This document shows, one piece after another, positions 12,179 through 22,432 of a DNA stretch of 64,000 nt (position 1 is its first letter; every line of letters begins with the position of its first letter). This stretch comes from Chloranthus sessilifolius (Eukaryota > Streptophyta > Magnoliopsida > Chloranthales > Chloranthaceae). Position numbers and translations under genes: made by a program. The notes beneath the pieces were generated by a model. That model ran no database searches and was not told the origin of the DNA. It was given only the letters and a program-made list of their open reading frames with translations. The stretch lies in the NCBI GenBank assembly GCA_021018995.1, contig CM037587.1, positions 58,998,104-59,062,103 on the forward strand. Reading direction: 5' to 3'.

Positions 12179-15100
12179 AGTGAATAATTTTCAATTTTCC
12201 CCCATTCCTGAAACACTCACTGCTGATTTCACTACTATATGATTGCCTGATCACTCCTTCTCAAGAAGCGATCTGTTCTTCATTTTTCCCACTTGCGGCC
12301 AACCTTTTAAACTCTCAATGAACTTTAACATTGTGTTTCGAACACTTCTCAGTTGAAAATTGCATCTCTTTTAACAAAGTATTGATTCATCCATTTGAAC
12401 ATCTGGTTTGTCAATTCCAGTTGGGTCAGACTTTTCTTTTTGAACATGATGGGCCTCTTCAACCGTGAAAATTCTAGTCAAAGCATCACATGGTTTTCCA
12501 CTCTCATCTTGATCTCCCGTTCCAGACCTTTATCACCAATTCTTTATCACTACAATTAATCGAGGAATTCTTGGAGTCTACAATTTTCAATCCTTTAATT
12601 CCAAATTGTGTTTGTATTCTTCATCACTGCACTTAATCAAGGAACTCTTAGGGTCTACAATTTCAATGGTTGGTAAAACCATTATTTCTCCACTTGCACT
12701 ACCTTCTTTGTGTTGATTGACAGAACCAACAGCTTGCATGACTTTTCACCATCTTTGAGATCAGAACTTTTGTACTCCGATGCACTTATGGGCGTGCTGG
12801 AAGTGGCTTCCGAATCACACTGACCAGCTCCATTTCTACTCCTCCAACTTGCGAGTATTCTTCAGAGAAGAAGCTTCTTCGCCACCTTTGCTATCAAATT
12901 TCCTTATCAAGGTCACATTTTCTCTTGCCTCTTCATCTTCTCCATAAACCCCATATTTGACTTCTCTTCTGTGGTATCATCACATTTTTCCGCCACTCCT
13001 GTATGTTCACAACAAAACTTTGTCATGCCTCACTCTATAGTTTCTCTCTCCACCAGAACTTCACACGGCATGGAACCAAGCTCTTCCAGAACGGAATTGC
13101 CACTTCTTTTCACAGCAGTAAACTTAGTATGATTATTGCAATCAAAATCTCCCTGGGGGAATTGTGCTTTTAATTGCACCTTCAAACTTTCTTCATGATG
13201 TGGACATTCAAATGTTTTTTTTTTTATAACAGGTGTGATTCTAGTTGCATCATAAAATGCTTCGGATTTTTCCGTGAAGGCCTTACTGTCTATGCTTCTG
13301 CAAGTTCTCTGGCCTTCTTGCTGCTGTAGTCTATCCCAGCACAGTCCACAAAGGACTCAACTTCCTCCAGTGCGACAACTTTCTATTCTATGGATTCCAC
13401 ATTTTCTTTCTCTTCTGTAACATCTTCACAACCCACAGCCAATCCCTTGAAAGAGATCCATCATATTCTCTAACCTTTATGGATTCAGTATGGTCTTTAA
13501 AGTCAATCTTCTCAGTGGCTTGTCTTCCTCCAAACTTTCTTTTCAATTGTTACATTCAGTAACTAAAACCTCTTGGAGTTCCTACATGGTAGATTCAATT
13601 TCCTTTTACTTCTGCTATTCCCTGAGCCTTAAAGCTGCTGGTCACCGTTCCTGCACCAACGATCTTCTTAGTCCAACCCACTAACTATCCCAGTTTCAGA
13701 AATTGCTTTCTGTGATTCCTCTCCAACTTTACGTTCAAAACAAGACATTTTTCTCTGCAAATCAGTGTTGTCAGCTATTACCATAGCCACAAAGTCGGGA
13801 GTTAGCAATAAAGGGTCTAAGTCGAGAAAAACGGCAAAAATCGGTCAAAGTCGGAAGAAATCAGGAAAAATAAAAAAAATGTAAAAAATATATCATGGTG
13901 TGTTTCAAGTTAAAAATAATGGTTTAATGAACAATATAATACCAAACGGGCGGGCAGCAGAGAGGCCGATAGCCCTAAAGGTTTTTTCAGTTTAAGTATA
14001 AGTGAAAAAAAGAAAAAAAATCGAACAACATCACCAACATTGCTGATTGATCGGCCGAACTGCCGACTTGGCCGATTAATTGGCGATGTAGTCGGACAAC
14101 ATCACCAACATCGCCGAGCAATCCTTGACCGCACGTTGCCGATATATTTTTTATAAAGTTGGAGATTTTTGTGACTATGGATACTATTGTGACTTAATCA
14201 TCTCCTAGAGATGATCCTTTTCTTGTTTTCATGCTGAAAAGGGTGTGCTTCGTACAAGGATTGTTCCTCATCCGTTGGAGCAAACTCTCGGCACCCTATT
14301 CCATCATGTACTTGAAACTATCAGCCTTCTGGTTTCAGAGGAGTAAATTTCACAGAAATTTCAAATTCTCAGTCTTGCTGCTTCATGAGTTCCTCCCTGC
14401 TTCTTCCTCTACTGAGTTCTCATTGTTCCCTGTCCTGCAACTTCTTCATTGTTACTTTTCCTTCATCCCAACATCATCAGGGTTCCGCTCACGCTTTTCT
14501 TTCTCATCAGTTTGTGAAAATTCCTTCGAATCAAGGAAAACGACATCATGGCTTCCATGTGCTTCTTTTTCAGAAGCCTTGACATCAATTTCAGAAATAA
14601 TCCAGATTAACCTTTTAGCTGTTTCATCATAATTTTTCAAAATTCCTTTTTGTGGGAAGTTATAAAAGTGAACTTGGAATTGTATTTGCTTATAACTCAG
14701 AAATTTTTTATGGTCAAGCTCATGTGCAACTGCTTGGTCATACCTGTCAGCCTCGAAAATTCTTCTTGCTCTTCGACTTTTTAATAAGTCACACCGTTAG
14801 AAAGATTCTTCTTCGGCTGTTTGGAGGTATTCCCCCATTTCCTGAAGGTTAAGAGCTGGTTCCTGATCATTGGACTCATCCATGGATGGGAGAACATCAA
14901 CGCTACTACAAGTACAAGAGTAAACACTGTTTCAACAACCTCATGAATCACAGCTGGTTCAGAAATGATTGTAATCAATCTGTGGAACGATCTTAGCATC
15001 CCTCACCTCACTGGTGCAAATTCTTTAGCGCCCGCTTCACCATTACATTCGAGAACTTCTGATAAAATTCCATTTGAATAACTTCATGGGTTTCATCATG

Positions 15101-17411
15101 TCTTCTTCAGAAACCTAGATAGAACTCTCCTTGGAAATGCCTGGAGTATTCTATTTCATTCTCTTCATCTTCGTGCCTGGAGTATTCTGTTCCACTCGCG
15201 TTCTCACACTTGAAACCTAAGCCTTTTACCATCGCACCAAGCAATAGCCCCTGACCATCCCCTAAAAACCTTGTTCGACTTAACCCAGGAAAGAACACAC
15301 CTGACGATTCCATCCCTTAAAGGACTGCAAGTAGTTGTGACGCCCCTAAAAATTTCTGATATTTCTCTCCTCCCATGTTGACCAGAAAATGGCGCAAGGA
15401 AGCAAGCTGATTAGCCAAAGCTTGGGATGACCGGCATGTGAGAAGAAAACGATGATGACCTTTTTGCAGGAGCTAGGCTTGCAGCCTACTAACATTATTC
15501 TCTCTGAAGGCATTCCAAACATGCATTGCTGCCAGGCAGTGGGTAAGGACGTGATTTGTCATCACTCCATTCAAGTTGCACATGGCACATCAGTTTAGCA
15601 TCAATATGCCGCTATGAATCAGGGTGTTCACTATTTTTATGCGGTTCCAAGCTGCGCCCCAGGAGAAATAAGGCCCTCGGAGTAGCCTTGATTTGCCAAA
15701 TACTGGTCCACGCATGGATGCTTAACAGTCTTCTGCCCAAGCGATGATGGAAGGACTTGACAGTGAAAGAGTCCTTAGGGTGGGCAATCCGTAGCCTAGC
15801 GTCTTCATTTTGGTTACAGTATCGACCACTCTGCAATTTTCCAACCAGCTCCGTCAAGTCATCACTTAATATCCCATATGGCATGCCCTGTGGAATAGTT
15901 GACACTCTCCTGCACAGTAATCGCCTCTGATGTAGATAGGTAGTGGTGTCTCAGGTACATCTTCTTTAGAGACATCACTTGCAGCCAAGGATCTGACCAG
16001 AATTTTAGGATATTGCCTTTACCCAATCCGTACCGTATGCGACACTTGAACAACGGAAATGTCGATATGACCCCTTTCCATGATCCGGAAGTTTTCTGAA
16101 GGCCCTTCAGCCTAAATATCCCTCCCGTCTGCTAACTTGATACTTGTAAGACAGTTTTGGACGGCAATCAGCCTCTAATCTCCGCAACCATTTTTCAAGC
16201 GGCACATAATTAACAAGACTAACTTTTTTGAATGCTCACACCTCTGTCCTTTATAGGGAGAGGCAGTATCCCAGTTGTTCAAGGTGATTTTATTACGCTC
16301 TTCACAATTGCTTCACAAGAATTGTTTCAGCATATTCTGTAATCGGCTTGTGACCTTGAAACATAGAAAGTTTTGCGTCCAAACTATTTTTTTTGGCAAT
16401 CTTTATATTCACGGTCTTTTAGAAAAGCTTGTCCAAATTCCCACTTTTTCCTTACATCTCCCTGAAAAAGTGAACATTTTTTGTCTTGTAGTTAAAAGTA
16501 AAAGAGGCTGTTAAATACCACAAAGCACCATTTGGTATTTACAAAAAATTAGAATCTTTAAACCGTTTTTACTTTTTCTGTTTAACACAAATTTAAAACT
16601 TATTCAGGGTCGACACACAGGCAGACACACCAGACAAAATGCATGAACATAAGAGGATACCGGTCGTGCTGGAACGTGGAGGATATTATAATCCATGATG
16701 GGTTAAATGTTCCTTGGCTTGGACAATCGAGTTCATGTAAATGGAGTTAGTGCTATTTTCTCTGACTGTTTGAAGCTGGTTGTTCTATTTTGCAGAGTAA
16801 TGAACAAGTGAAGCAATATGTTCATTTGTTGAACTCTACACTAACGGCAACAGAAAGAACCATTTGTTGCATTCTTGAGAATTACCAGACGGAAGAAGGT
16901 GTTACGATTCCAACGCCTTTACAGCCTTTCATGGGTACTAACTTTCTTCGTTTCCAAAACCCTCCGGCCCCAGAACCTAAAGGAAAGAAATCTAAAGCCA
17001 AGGTCTCTTTCTCACTCTGTGTGTGTGTGTGTGGTTGTCACTGTAAGTGCATATAAGATGGGAATACACTCAAGTCTTACTCCATCTCAAAAGAGAACTG
17101 CATGCTTATATGCCTAATGGTTTAGCGAGATAGGGACTTTCATGGATTCCAGGCTGAGCAATTTATTTTTTCAGTCATGAATTCATGAGAGTCAAATTTC
17201 GACAGGATTATGCAGCTAATAGGTGTTTACTATTTTAGATATGAGATACACGAATGCATGACACATGTTCCTAGAAATGCCTGCATGTATTTTTTTTGAA
17301 GCTTTAGCAAATGTATACGCTACCCATGCATTGATTATCATTTATTGAACATTTTATATATTTATTTATTGTCCTGGGCAGGCAAATTCTGCTGTGGAAC
17401 AAGGGAACTGA
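1601..17411 (+). CDS. SerRS: Cytosolic seryl-tRNA synthetase (serine--tRNA ligase), 3' part of gene, six exons
   Basis: This class II aminoacyl-tRNA synthetase charges tRNA-Ser with serine using ATP, in the cytosol. Six coding exons (194, 104, 184, 180, 207 and 30 nt) join with consistent phase into one split codon plus 298 sense codons and TGA. The product has the class II core: motif 1 with TPFFM in exon 1, the serine-binding TAE loop ([11 protein letters not shown]) in exon 2, motif 2 with FRKE in exon 3, the [19 protein letters not shown] block in exon 4, and the motif 3 region with a lysine-rich tail in exons 5-6. Plant cytosolic SerRS is about 450 residues, so about 150 N-terminal residues (the tRNA-binding coiled-coil arm) lie upstream of the window. 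All introns are GT-AG. Two are very large (8.2 and 6.1 kb) and filled with transposon debris. No stop or frameshift is seen in any exon, so the gene looks functional. Confidence 0.93.
2218..2322. repeat. 53-bp tandem duplication in SerRS intron
   Basis: Two nearly identical copies (2218-2270 and 2271-2322) start ATTTGAGTTTTTGAATG and differ by about one base. The near identity points to a recent replication-slippage event. Confidence 0.85.
3190..3625. repeat. Foldback region made of ATGCCAT / GCATATGCGAT words
   Basis: About 430 bp are built almost entirely of short words such as TATGCCATGGCATA, CATATGCGATTGC and their complements, on both strands. It has strong potential to fold. No coding capacity is seen. 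Confidence 0.6.
3736..4376 (+). repeat. 5' LTR of the intronic non-autonomous element
   Basis: This 641-bp LTR contains GACGGACGTCCG words, a CCTATAGATAGGCC segment that may be the TATA region, and the U5 end GCTTCA. It is full-length compared with its partner. Confidence 0.8.
4697..5068 (+). pseudogene. Short Pro/Val/Thr-rich ORF inside the intronic LTR element
   Basis: The 123-codon frame is rich in PITV/PTPV words and is the longest ORF of the internal region. Weakly coding-looking sequence upstream starts at an ATG near 4422 but meets a stop at about 4522. It may be a gag remnant or captured sequence; no known domain is recognised. Confidence 0.3.
5399..5827 (+). repeat. 3' LTR of the intronic element, internally deleted
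   Basis: It matches the 5' LTR at both ends but lacks about 210 bp between AAGGATGATG and AGAACGCTAACC (5' LTR about 4108-4308). Both LTR ends are present and the target duplication is intact, so the deletion occurred inside the LTR after or during insertion. Confidence 0.8.
5833..7019. other. Intron sequence without recognised feature
   Basis: AT-rich intron of the SerRS gene. No exon, repeat unit or retroelement domain is recognised by eye. Confidence 0.5.
7020..9392 (+). pseudogene. 5'-truncated L1-type LINE (RT, zinc-binding and RNase H remnants)
   Basis: Translating across frames gives collinear L1 ORF2 pieces: [11 protein letters not shown] (about 7060), a [20 protein letters not shown] block matching the usual KxDLEKAYDxVDWDFL (about 7240-7310), a leucine/asparagine block before 7740, GGGLGIKD (about 8085), [11 protein letters not shown] (about 8190), and an RNase H-like end with [17 protein letters not shown] (about 9210-9255). 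It ends in A(9) at about 9384-9392. Many stops and frameshifts show age. RT activity would nick and copy RNA into the target in an intact copy; this copy is dead. Confidence 0.7.
9393..10035. other. Rest of large SerRS intron
   Basis: It holds generic dispersed-repeat-like sequence (about 9430-9720, with TGATCAGATGGTTC-like words common in plant MITEs) and the branch/polypyrimidine region before the 10036 exon. No gene is seen. Confidence 0.4.
10036..10139 (+). CDS. SerRS: SerRS coding exon (TAE serine-binding loop)
   Basis: The exon follows acceptor CAACAG and ends AATAAG/GTTCGG. It encodes [18 protein letters not shown] to WIHPSQLPI and ends inside an arginine codon completed by the next exon. 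It is too short and lacks an ATG, so it is missed by simple ORF calling. Confidence 0.92.
10252..10435 (+). CDS. SerRS: SerRS coding exon (motif 2)
   Basis: The exon begins after GTGCAG and ends AAGGAG/GTGTCT. It completes the split arginine and encodes [20 protein letters not shown] through KNSKDFYKE. The FRKE sequence is the class II motif 2 signature. Confidence 0.93.
10526..10705 (+). CDS. SerRS: SerRS coding exon (active-site core)
   Basis: The exon lies between acceptor CTACAG and donor AAGAAG/GTAGGA. It encodes [20 protein letters not shown] through [11 protein letters not shown], a block nearly invariant among plant cytosolic SerRS. Confidence 0.93.
10851..11346. repeat. 248-bp tandem duplication in SerRS intron
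   Basis: Copy 1 (10851-11098) and copy 2 (11099-11346) start GGTTCTGTGGATCC and end CACCTCTTGGCTGG. They differ at only a few positions (for example GGTATTGG versus GGAATTGG). The duplication lies 145 bp downstream of a coding exon. Confidence 0.92.
11640..11960 (+). pseudogene. LINE C-terminal remnant
   Basis: The frame around 11800-11900 reads [11 protein letters not shown] followed by a region like the C-terminal tail of L1 ORF2 (compare DVLIERNNW in the LINE at about 8740). It is short and decayed; the flanking limits are approximate. Confidence 0.4.
12126..12176. repeat. (TA)n microsatellite
   Basis: An uninterrupted TA run of about 51 bp. Tyr/Ile-repeat ORFs across it on both strands are artefacts. 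Confidence 0.95.
12420..15313 (-). pseudogene. Decayed, unidentified protein-coding sequence (antisense, in SerRS intron)
   Basis: On the minus strand long stretches read as plausible protein with only scattered stops. One runs from ATG at 15313 ([20 protein letters not shown] and onward). Others are rich in Glu/Lys, such as [21 protein letters not shown] (about 13300), [17 protein letters not shown] (about 13720) and [20 protein letters not shown] (about 14640-14580). No family is recognised. It is interrupted by the foldback element at 13780-14181. It could be a retrocopy, a captured gene, or the non-RT part of a retroelement linked to the LINE fragment just to its right. Confidence 0.35.
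13780..14181. mobile_element. Foldback/MITE-like element with TCGGC words
   Basis: Its ends are imperfect inverted repeats: ACCATAGCCACAAAGTCGG at 13780 and, on the other strand, TCCATAGTCACAAAAATCTCC at 14181. The interior is built of GTCGG, GCCGA and TCGGCCGA words. It splits the decayed minus-strand reading frame. The terminal core (CATAG-CACAAA) resembles that of the element at 20044. Confidence 0.5.
15340..16230 (-). pseudogene. LINE fragment, C-terminal zf-RVT part
   Basis: The minus strand encodes [20 protein letters not shown] at about 16050 and [13 protein letters not shown] then [12 protein letters not shown] at about 15770-15660. It continues into CAMCNLNG with [16 protein letters not shown] at about 15590-15510. 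This is the typical L1 zinc-binding RT tail (C-x2-C then H-x-x-x-H-C). Stops and frameshifts are present; the RT core is absent. Confidence 0.7.
16796..17002 (+). CDS. SerRS: SerRS coding exon (motif 3 region)
   Basis: The exon lies between acceptor TTTGCAG and donor CCAAG/GTCTCT. It encodes [20 protein letters not shown], then [17 protein letters not shown] and a lysine-rich tail. From memory of the family, the usual context after PFM is GG; here it reads GT, a small local difference. Confidence 0.92.
17382..17411 (+). CDS. SerRS: SerRS last coding exon
   Basis: The 30-nt terminal exon follows GGGCAG and encodes ANSAVEQGN then TGA (17409-17411). A strong donor, AAAG/GTGAGT, sits 3 bases after the stop, so the 3' UTR is probably also spliced; possible acceptors are TTTCAG at 17534 or TGCAG at about 17914. 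Confidence 0.75.
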   Translation, partial: ANSAVEQGN

Positions 17412-20043
17412 AAGGTGAGTGCATGATGCTTTTCTTTGAAAGAAAAACAGAAATTGTGGCATATATTTAGTAATGTAGTTTTTAGATGGCAGTGAATCAC
17501 GAGCTTCCAGTCTGATTAATTCCGAAAATTTCAGTTCGAGCATGGGCCTATATATATGCTGTATTCTTGATTTCAAAATTGAGATTTTGTTTCAACTATA
17601 GATTATTCCACCGGTAGAGGCCTCAAGGTGAAATCAAGAATAGTGCTGTTACAGACTTCAAATACACCTGTTTCAGAAGCTTAGTAGCAAGAAGATTTCT
17701 GCCCGGACTAGGCCTTCGGAGCTCATTTGGTGAAAATCTTAAAAGAGTTTCTATTTTTGGTAGTGATTTTGTTTAGAAATCTTGGTGGATGATTTCGATT
17801 CAAACTGGTTACTCTTCTGTGTGATGAATTATTATAGGGCCAAAAAAATCTCTGTAAGTTTTTATTGCCTCTGCATTTAAATTAATTTTCAGATTGTTAC
17901 TATGTTTGCTGCAGACTACGCACTGTATGCTCAGTTAATCACTCATTGCAATTTTTTTTTGGATAGGTAAGCTGGCTAAACGTGTGATCTAAATATATAA
18001 TGTTATTGAGTTTTCTAAGTTAGTTTGTATCATGTGCACGTACCCTAGAATCACACCAAATAATTTGTATAAGTGGCATTTGTCAGAAATCCAAGTGGTA
18101 GAACTTCGTCTCGTCTTTATGGTACTTGGTCCATACATCATCTGCATTGGAGAATACAAGCCATTTGATTCAACTTTGAAGCAGAGTTTTGTTCATTCAA
18201 TCTGAGCTAATGTTGAAACTAGCTTTAACTGTCCATTTGAAGGTTGGTAGAGAAGGTTTAGTGGGAATGAATCAACGATGGACACATGGTACAATCTAGA
18301 TGATGGATGCGTATACAAGGTGACAGGTGCTGATGGAGGTTGTTGCCACTTGCACAAAATTAATGCAACTGAAGATTTTAATGTGATTTAAAGCAGTCAA
18401 AAGCCTTAAAAATGAAGGGCTAAAAACAGTGTTGGAAGAAGTATAGATGGTAAGCCAGTTCATTTTGAAGGGGGGCATTTGATGGGGAGATGTTTTCGAA
18501 TGGATCCAATCACACCATATATCCTTACATTGGGTAGGTAGAGTGGATTGGGAATGGGTTGTTGGTCATTCCTCCCTAAAGATGTAATGTCACTTTACAG
18601 CCAAAATGGGAAATACCAACTGATTCAATAACACACTACTATAAAGCCCTTTAACATTTACAAAAGATGCATAGATGATCAAAAGCATCTATCAGTTTTG
18701 CTGTCTTTTGGTCAACCTAAGGTCATTTGGTGGACGACTCTCTCATAGCCGATCAGTTAGTGAGGAAGTGACCAACAACCCATTTGGTGGACGACTCTCT
18801 CATGGCCGATCAGTTTGGATTTCAACCATCAGATTGAAATACCTGCTACTTTTGGGCAGTATACACTTCAAGGCAGACGTTTAGGATCAGAGTCCCGTCT
18901 AAACAATGCCATCATGGACTGATGATCACACGTGTTGTGTATCAGTAACCAGCGCTAGTGCTCGTAACGCAACTTTGGTTCTAGAAATAGAGGAGTTGGT
19001 AATAGGTACCCGGGCTCTTGGCACTATAGTCACTTATCATGCAGATCTGCCATGTTCACCGTCTGATTTGATGCCTATTATCTCAAGATCTAGGGTGAAA
19101 AAGACGGGGTCCAACGACAATCTCCGCCATCTGATTCGAAGCAGTCAGAATTCACAAAGCATTAATGGTAGCCATTAGTTTCGTCTAGCGTTTGACCTAT
19201 TTGACTTAGATAAGAGAGATAAACTTTTCATATCAATCCTTTGCATCAAACAATTTTAGTTTCATAATGATTGCACATGACATGCATCTCAAAAAAGCAT
19301 CTTCCCTAATACTAAGTTCAAAATCAACATTAATGAGTCAGTCGCCACTGGGCTTACCTGGCCGGTGCCTGTGCTAGATTTATGATTTAGCCAAGGTCAG
19401 CTCGGTTTGTTTGGACTGTACGGCTCTTCTCTTCTCACCCGTTTAATAGTAAGTGCCACACTAGACGAAACCAATGACTGATTGGAATGAGACGATGAAG
19501 ATTATTTTTTGTTCCAATGTTCCTCAACGATAGATCTTAAGATCATGGTGCACCTATCAGACGGTCAGATGTTGATTTCACATTGCACACATCTCAAAAA
19601 TTGATCTAGATCATGGGAAAAAATTGTGTGATGCTATGAAAGTAACTATCAGTCAATAGTTTTTTTCCGTTAAAAATTGTGTGATGCTCTTAAACTGGTG
19701 AGAATTGTCTTACCCTTATAAATTTTAGCTGTACATTCATAAAAAGAAAATAGAAAAATTTATTCATTATAAATCAGTAACAAGAAGAAAAATAACTATA
19801 AATACGACCTTGAAGCTAACCTCAAGATCATACGTTGGAGCCCAACTTACCCATAAAAAATTATAAGTAAAAGATAAATTATCTATCTATTTCCAAAAAC
19901 GTTTAGAGTTGAAAATAGTTCTTCACTGTGTTACCTATGTAAAAGGGTCCCTCACATAACGTCATTACTTCAAAAGTTTCATTTATTTTTTATTACCAAA
20001 AATTGTTAAAAAAAACAAAAAAAGCTTGTTAATAGAGGTGTGA
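17412..20043. other. SerRS 3' UTR and intergenic sequence
   Basis: The first several hundred bases are probably spliced 3' UTR (donor at 17414/17415). Beyond that no gene is supported. The small ORFs at 18675 and 18906 overlap a short repeat and lack recognisable domains. Confidence 0.5.
18724..18816. repeat. 57-bp-spaced direct repeat
   Basis: The block CATTTGGTGGACGACTCTCT through CGATCAGTT occurs at 18724 and again at 18781 with one mismatch. Confidence 0.8.
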
Positions 20044-20376
20044 GTATAGTGACAAATTTCTCCGAATTTTTTTTGAAATTTATTGAAATAGGGGTCGGGC
20101 CAAATTTTCGGCGAAATTTGAATGATTTCTCCGAAATCGCTGAAATGTTATTAATTTCGTCGAAATTAATGAAATTTTGCTGAAATTAATAAATCCTTTC
20201 TAATTTTTGTCATTTTAAAAATAATAAATAAAATTTTTATGAAGTTTAGATATAATTTATATTTAATATTTTTTGTACTCCCTGAAATTTTTTCAAATTT
20301 TTTTGAATTTTTCTCTAAATTTATCCGAAATGACCCCCTACCAAAATGTTGCCGAAAACGATATTTGTCACTATAG
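20044..20376. mobile_element. Foldback/MITE-like element built of CCGAAATTT words
   Basis: The terminal inverted repeats are GTATAGTGACAAAT at the left and, read on the other strand, CTATAGTGACAAAT at the right. The interior repeats GAAATT/AATTTC and CCGAAA words. Flanking GGTGTGAG and GGCGTGAC may be a diverged 8-bp target duplication, which would suit a hAT-like origin. A fragment with the same words lies at about 8100-8175. Confidence 0.55.
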
Positions 20377-21446
20377 GCGTGACCAGGTTGCCGTTTTCTA
20401 GCATTCTCAAGAGTTAGTATCAGGTAAGATGCTTAAGTAGCACGTGACCTGATACATGTGTCACTTTTTAGAATTTGTACCACGTGAAATCATCATGCAA
20501 GCCGTCTGATGGGTAAGCCATGATCTAAAGATTGTTGGTGTCGAAAATTGGGATCCGAATTTATTTGAGTCTAAAGAGTTAAATACCAACTAAAATTAGT
20601 GGCTATGATGTGAACTTAATATATCGTCAACTAATTTGAATGAGATGATGGAGATTCTCTTTCAACCCAATCTTTTATACCGTAAATCTTGAGATCATGT
20701 GCATCAAATTACATGGAACACATGATAGTTATATGATATACACCCCAAAAGTGATTTGAGTTGTAAGTATGCGGGCGCTGAGGTTGAGTAACTATTACTG
20801 TATACATCTGTTTTTTGCTTTAAGGTTTGTCTATAATGAGTTCCTCTAGGTTTATATGACTACGGAGTTGACAAGACCTCAGCTTATTGTCTATATTGAG
20901 CCGTTCATTCTACACTTTCATATTTCCATTGTGTTTTCATATTAAACAGATCTCAACTGGCGATTTCTCTTAAAATCGACAAATTATATATTAAAGAGAA
21001 TGTTTTTTCATGCGAACCTTTGAACATCCAACTTGGATTTGAGAATGTGCCAAAGAATCCTTGCCCTTCATAGGAGTAAGTAAGCTGGCAAGGAAGTAAG
21101 AGAAGCAAGTTCCTCGCATTTTTGCTTTAACTTGGTAAAGGAAAAATCAATTGAAAGTATATATTCGATATGATCCTCTCACTCGAGTCATGAGATTTTA
21201 TCTCACAATTCTAGCTCTTATTTATTGCAACAACTCTCTTTCACTTTTCAAAAGGCAGTTGAAATGACATTCAACCAATAAAAGAAGGACGAGTTATAAG
21301 CTTATGTCTCGTGACCAGAATTGAAAAATTATATATATAACCTGATGTTATTATTGACTTTCGGTGTATAACATACAAGGATCCCAAATATTAAGACTAT
21401 AATATTTCACCAATGGAGTTTAAAATTGGATCCGACTCTCTTGACT
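20377..21446. other. Intergenic sequence, no gene seen
   Basis: AT-rich sequence with generic dispersed-repeat words. No coding frame, RNA gene or element boundary is supported. Confidence 0.5.
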
Positions 21447-21837
21447 ATCATTTAAATACGAAAATAGTGTTAAAATTATCTTACACCATCAATGGTTTAA
21501 GATGTGGGTGGTCCATACTCTCAAAATAATAGATCGAATTGCAAAAGGCTCAAAAATTGTATTTTATCGAGATTTAAATCATCCGATCTATGGACTACGA
21601 TATCAACCATTGTTTTTAGTTTTAATGGCATGATATTAAAGTTCATCAATCGGATGATTCACATCAATCTTTAGGCTGAGACATGTTTCCTACGATAGAT
21701 TGCCACTTTAACAATTTAGATTAATCACAGATATGTACCACATGGCATAATAACAAATCACACTTTAATGGTGTGAGATAAAAAGTCTAATTTTGGCAAG
21801 CTAGATCATTTAAACACCATTTTTGGGTTTAAATGAT
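21447..21837. mobile_element. Foldback (MITE-like) element, copy B
   Basis: Left end ATCATTTAAATACGAAAAT and, on the other strand, right end ATCATTTAAACCCAAAAAT are inverted repeats, continuing with imperfect pairing (AGTGTT/GGTGTT, TTACACCAT/TCACACCAT). The right part matches copy A at 212-512. It has no coding capacity. Confidence 0.6.
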
Positions 21838-22432
21838 CCATGTATGAACACCCCCCATCTACCTAATACAAATTCAGTCATAAATATATCTTCTTATTGA
21901 TCTGCTCTTCCATTTGGGCCAACAATAACAATCACCAATTAAAAGAAGAAAATAATAATAATAATAATTAAATAAAATGATTTGTAAAACATTAATTATA
22001 ATATTTTCGACCTAAAAAGATTTAAGTAGTAAAGTTAACCAAACATGTGAGAAGTTAAGTTAAATGTTTCCATAAAAAAAAAAAAAAAAATTAAGTTAAA
22101 TGTCTTTATAAACGTTTATTTCTATATACATGCGTGCTATGGCATTTATCTTGAACAAAATATAAGCATCCAAATGAAGACCAAAAGTGGAAAAAAGTTG
22201 AAATTGGAAGAAAGAAGAGAAACTATGTAGAAAAAAAGAACTCAGGTGTTCCGAAAATGGTCTCATTCGCAAATTGGACCAAAAATACAAACCAAATAAC
22301 TTACCTGCTCATTAATTCCATTCAAGAAAATGCCTTCACCCACAAAAGATGATATGACTCAATTTCTCTAGTCAACAAAACATTAGAGGGGAAAAAACAA
22401 AACGAAACTAAATATTCACACAGACACAGCCC
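21838..22432. other. Intergenic sequence downstream of the CLE gene
   Basis: AT-rich, with A-tracts at about 22073-22091. It should contain the CLE 3' UTR near 22432. No other gene is seen. Confidence 0.45.

Noticed and set aside
11964-12254. ORFs with Tyr-Ile repeats on both strands
   Set aside because: They simply translate the (TA)n microsatellite.
18675-19178. Two small + strand ORFs downstream of SerRS
   Set aside because: They overlap a short direct repeat, have no domain, and nothing supports expression.
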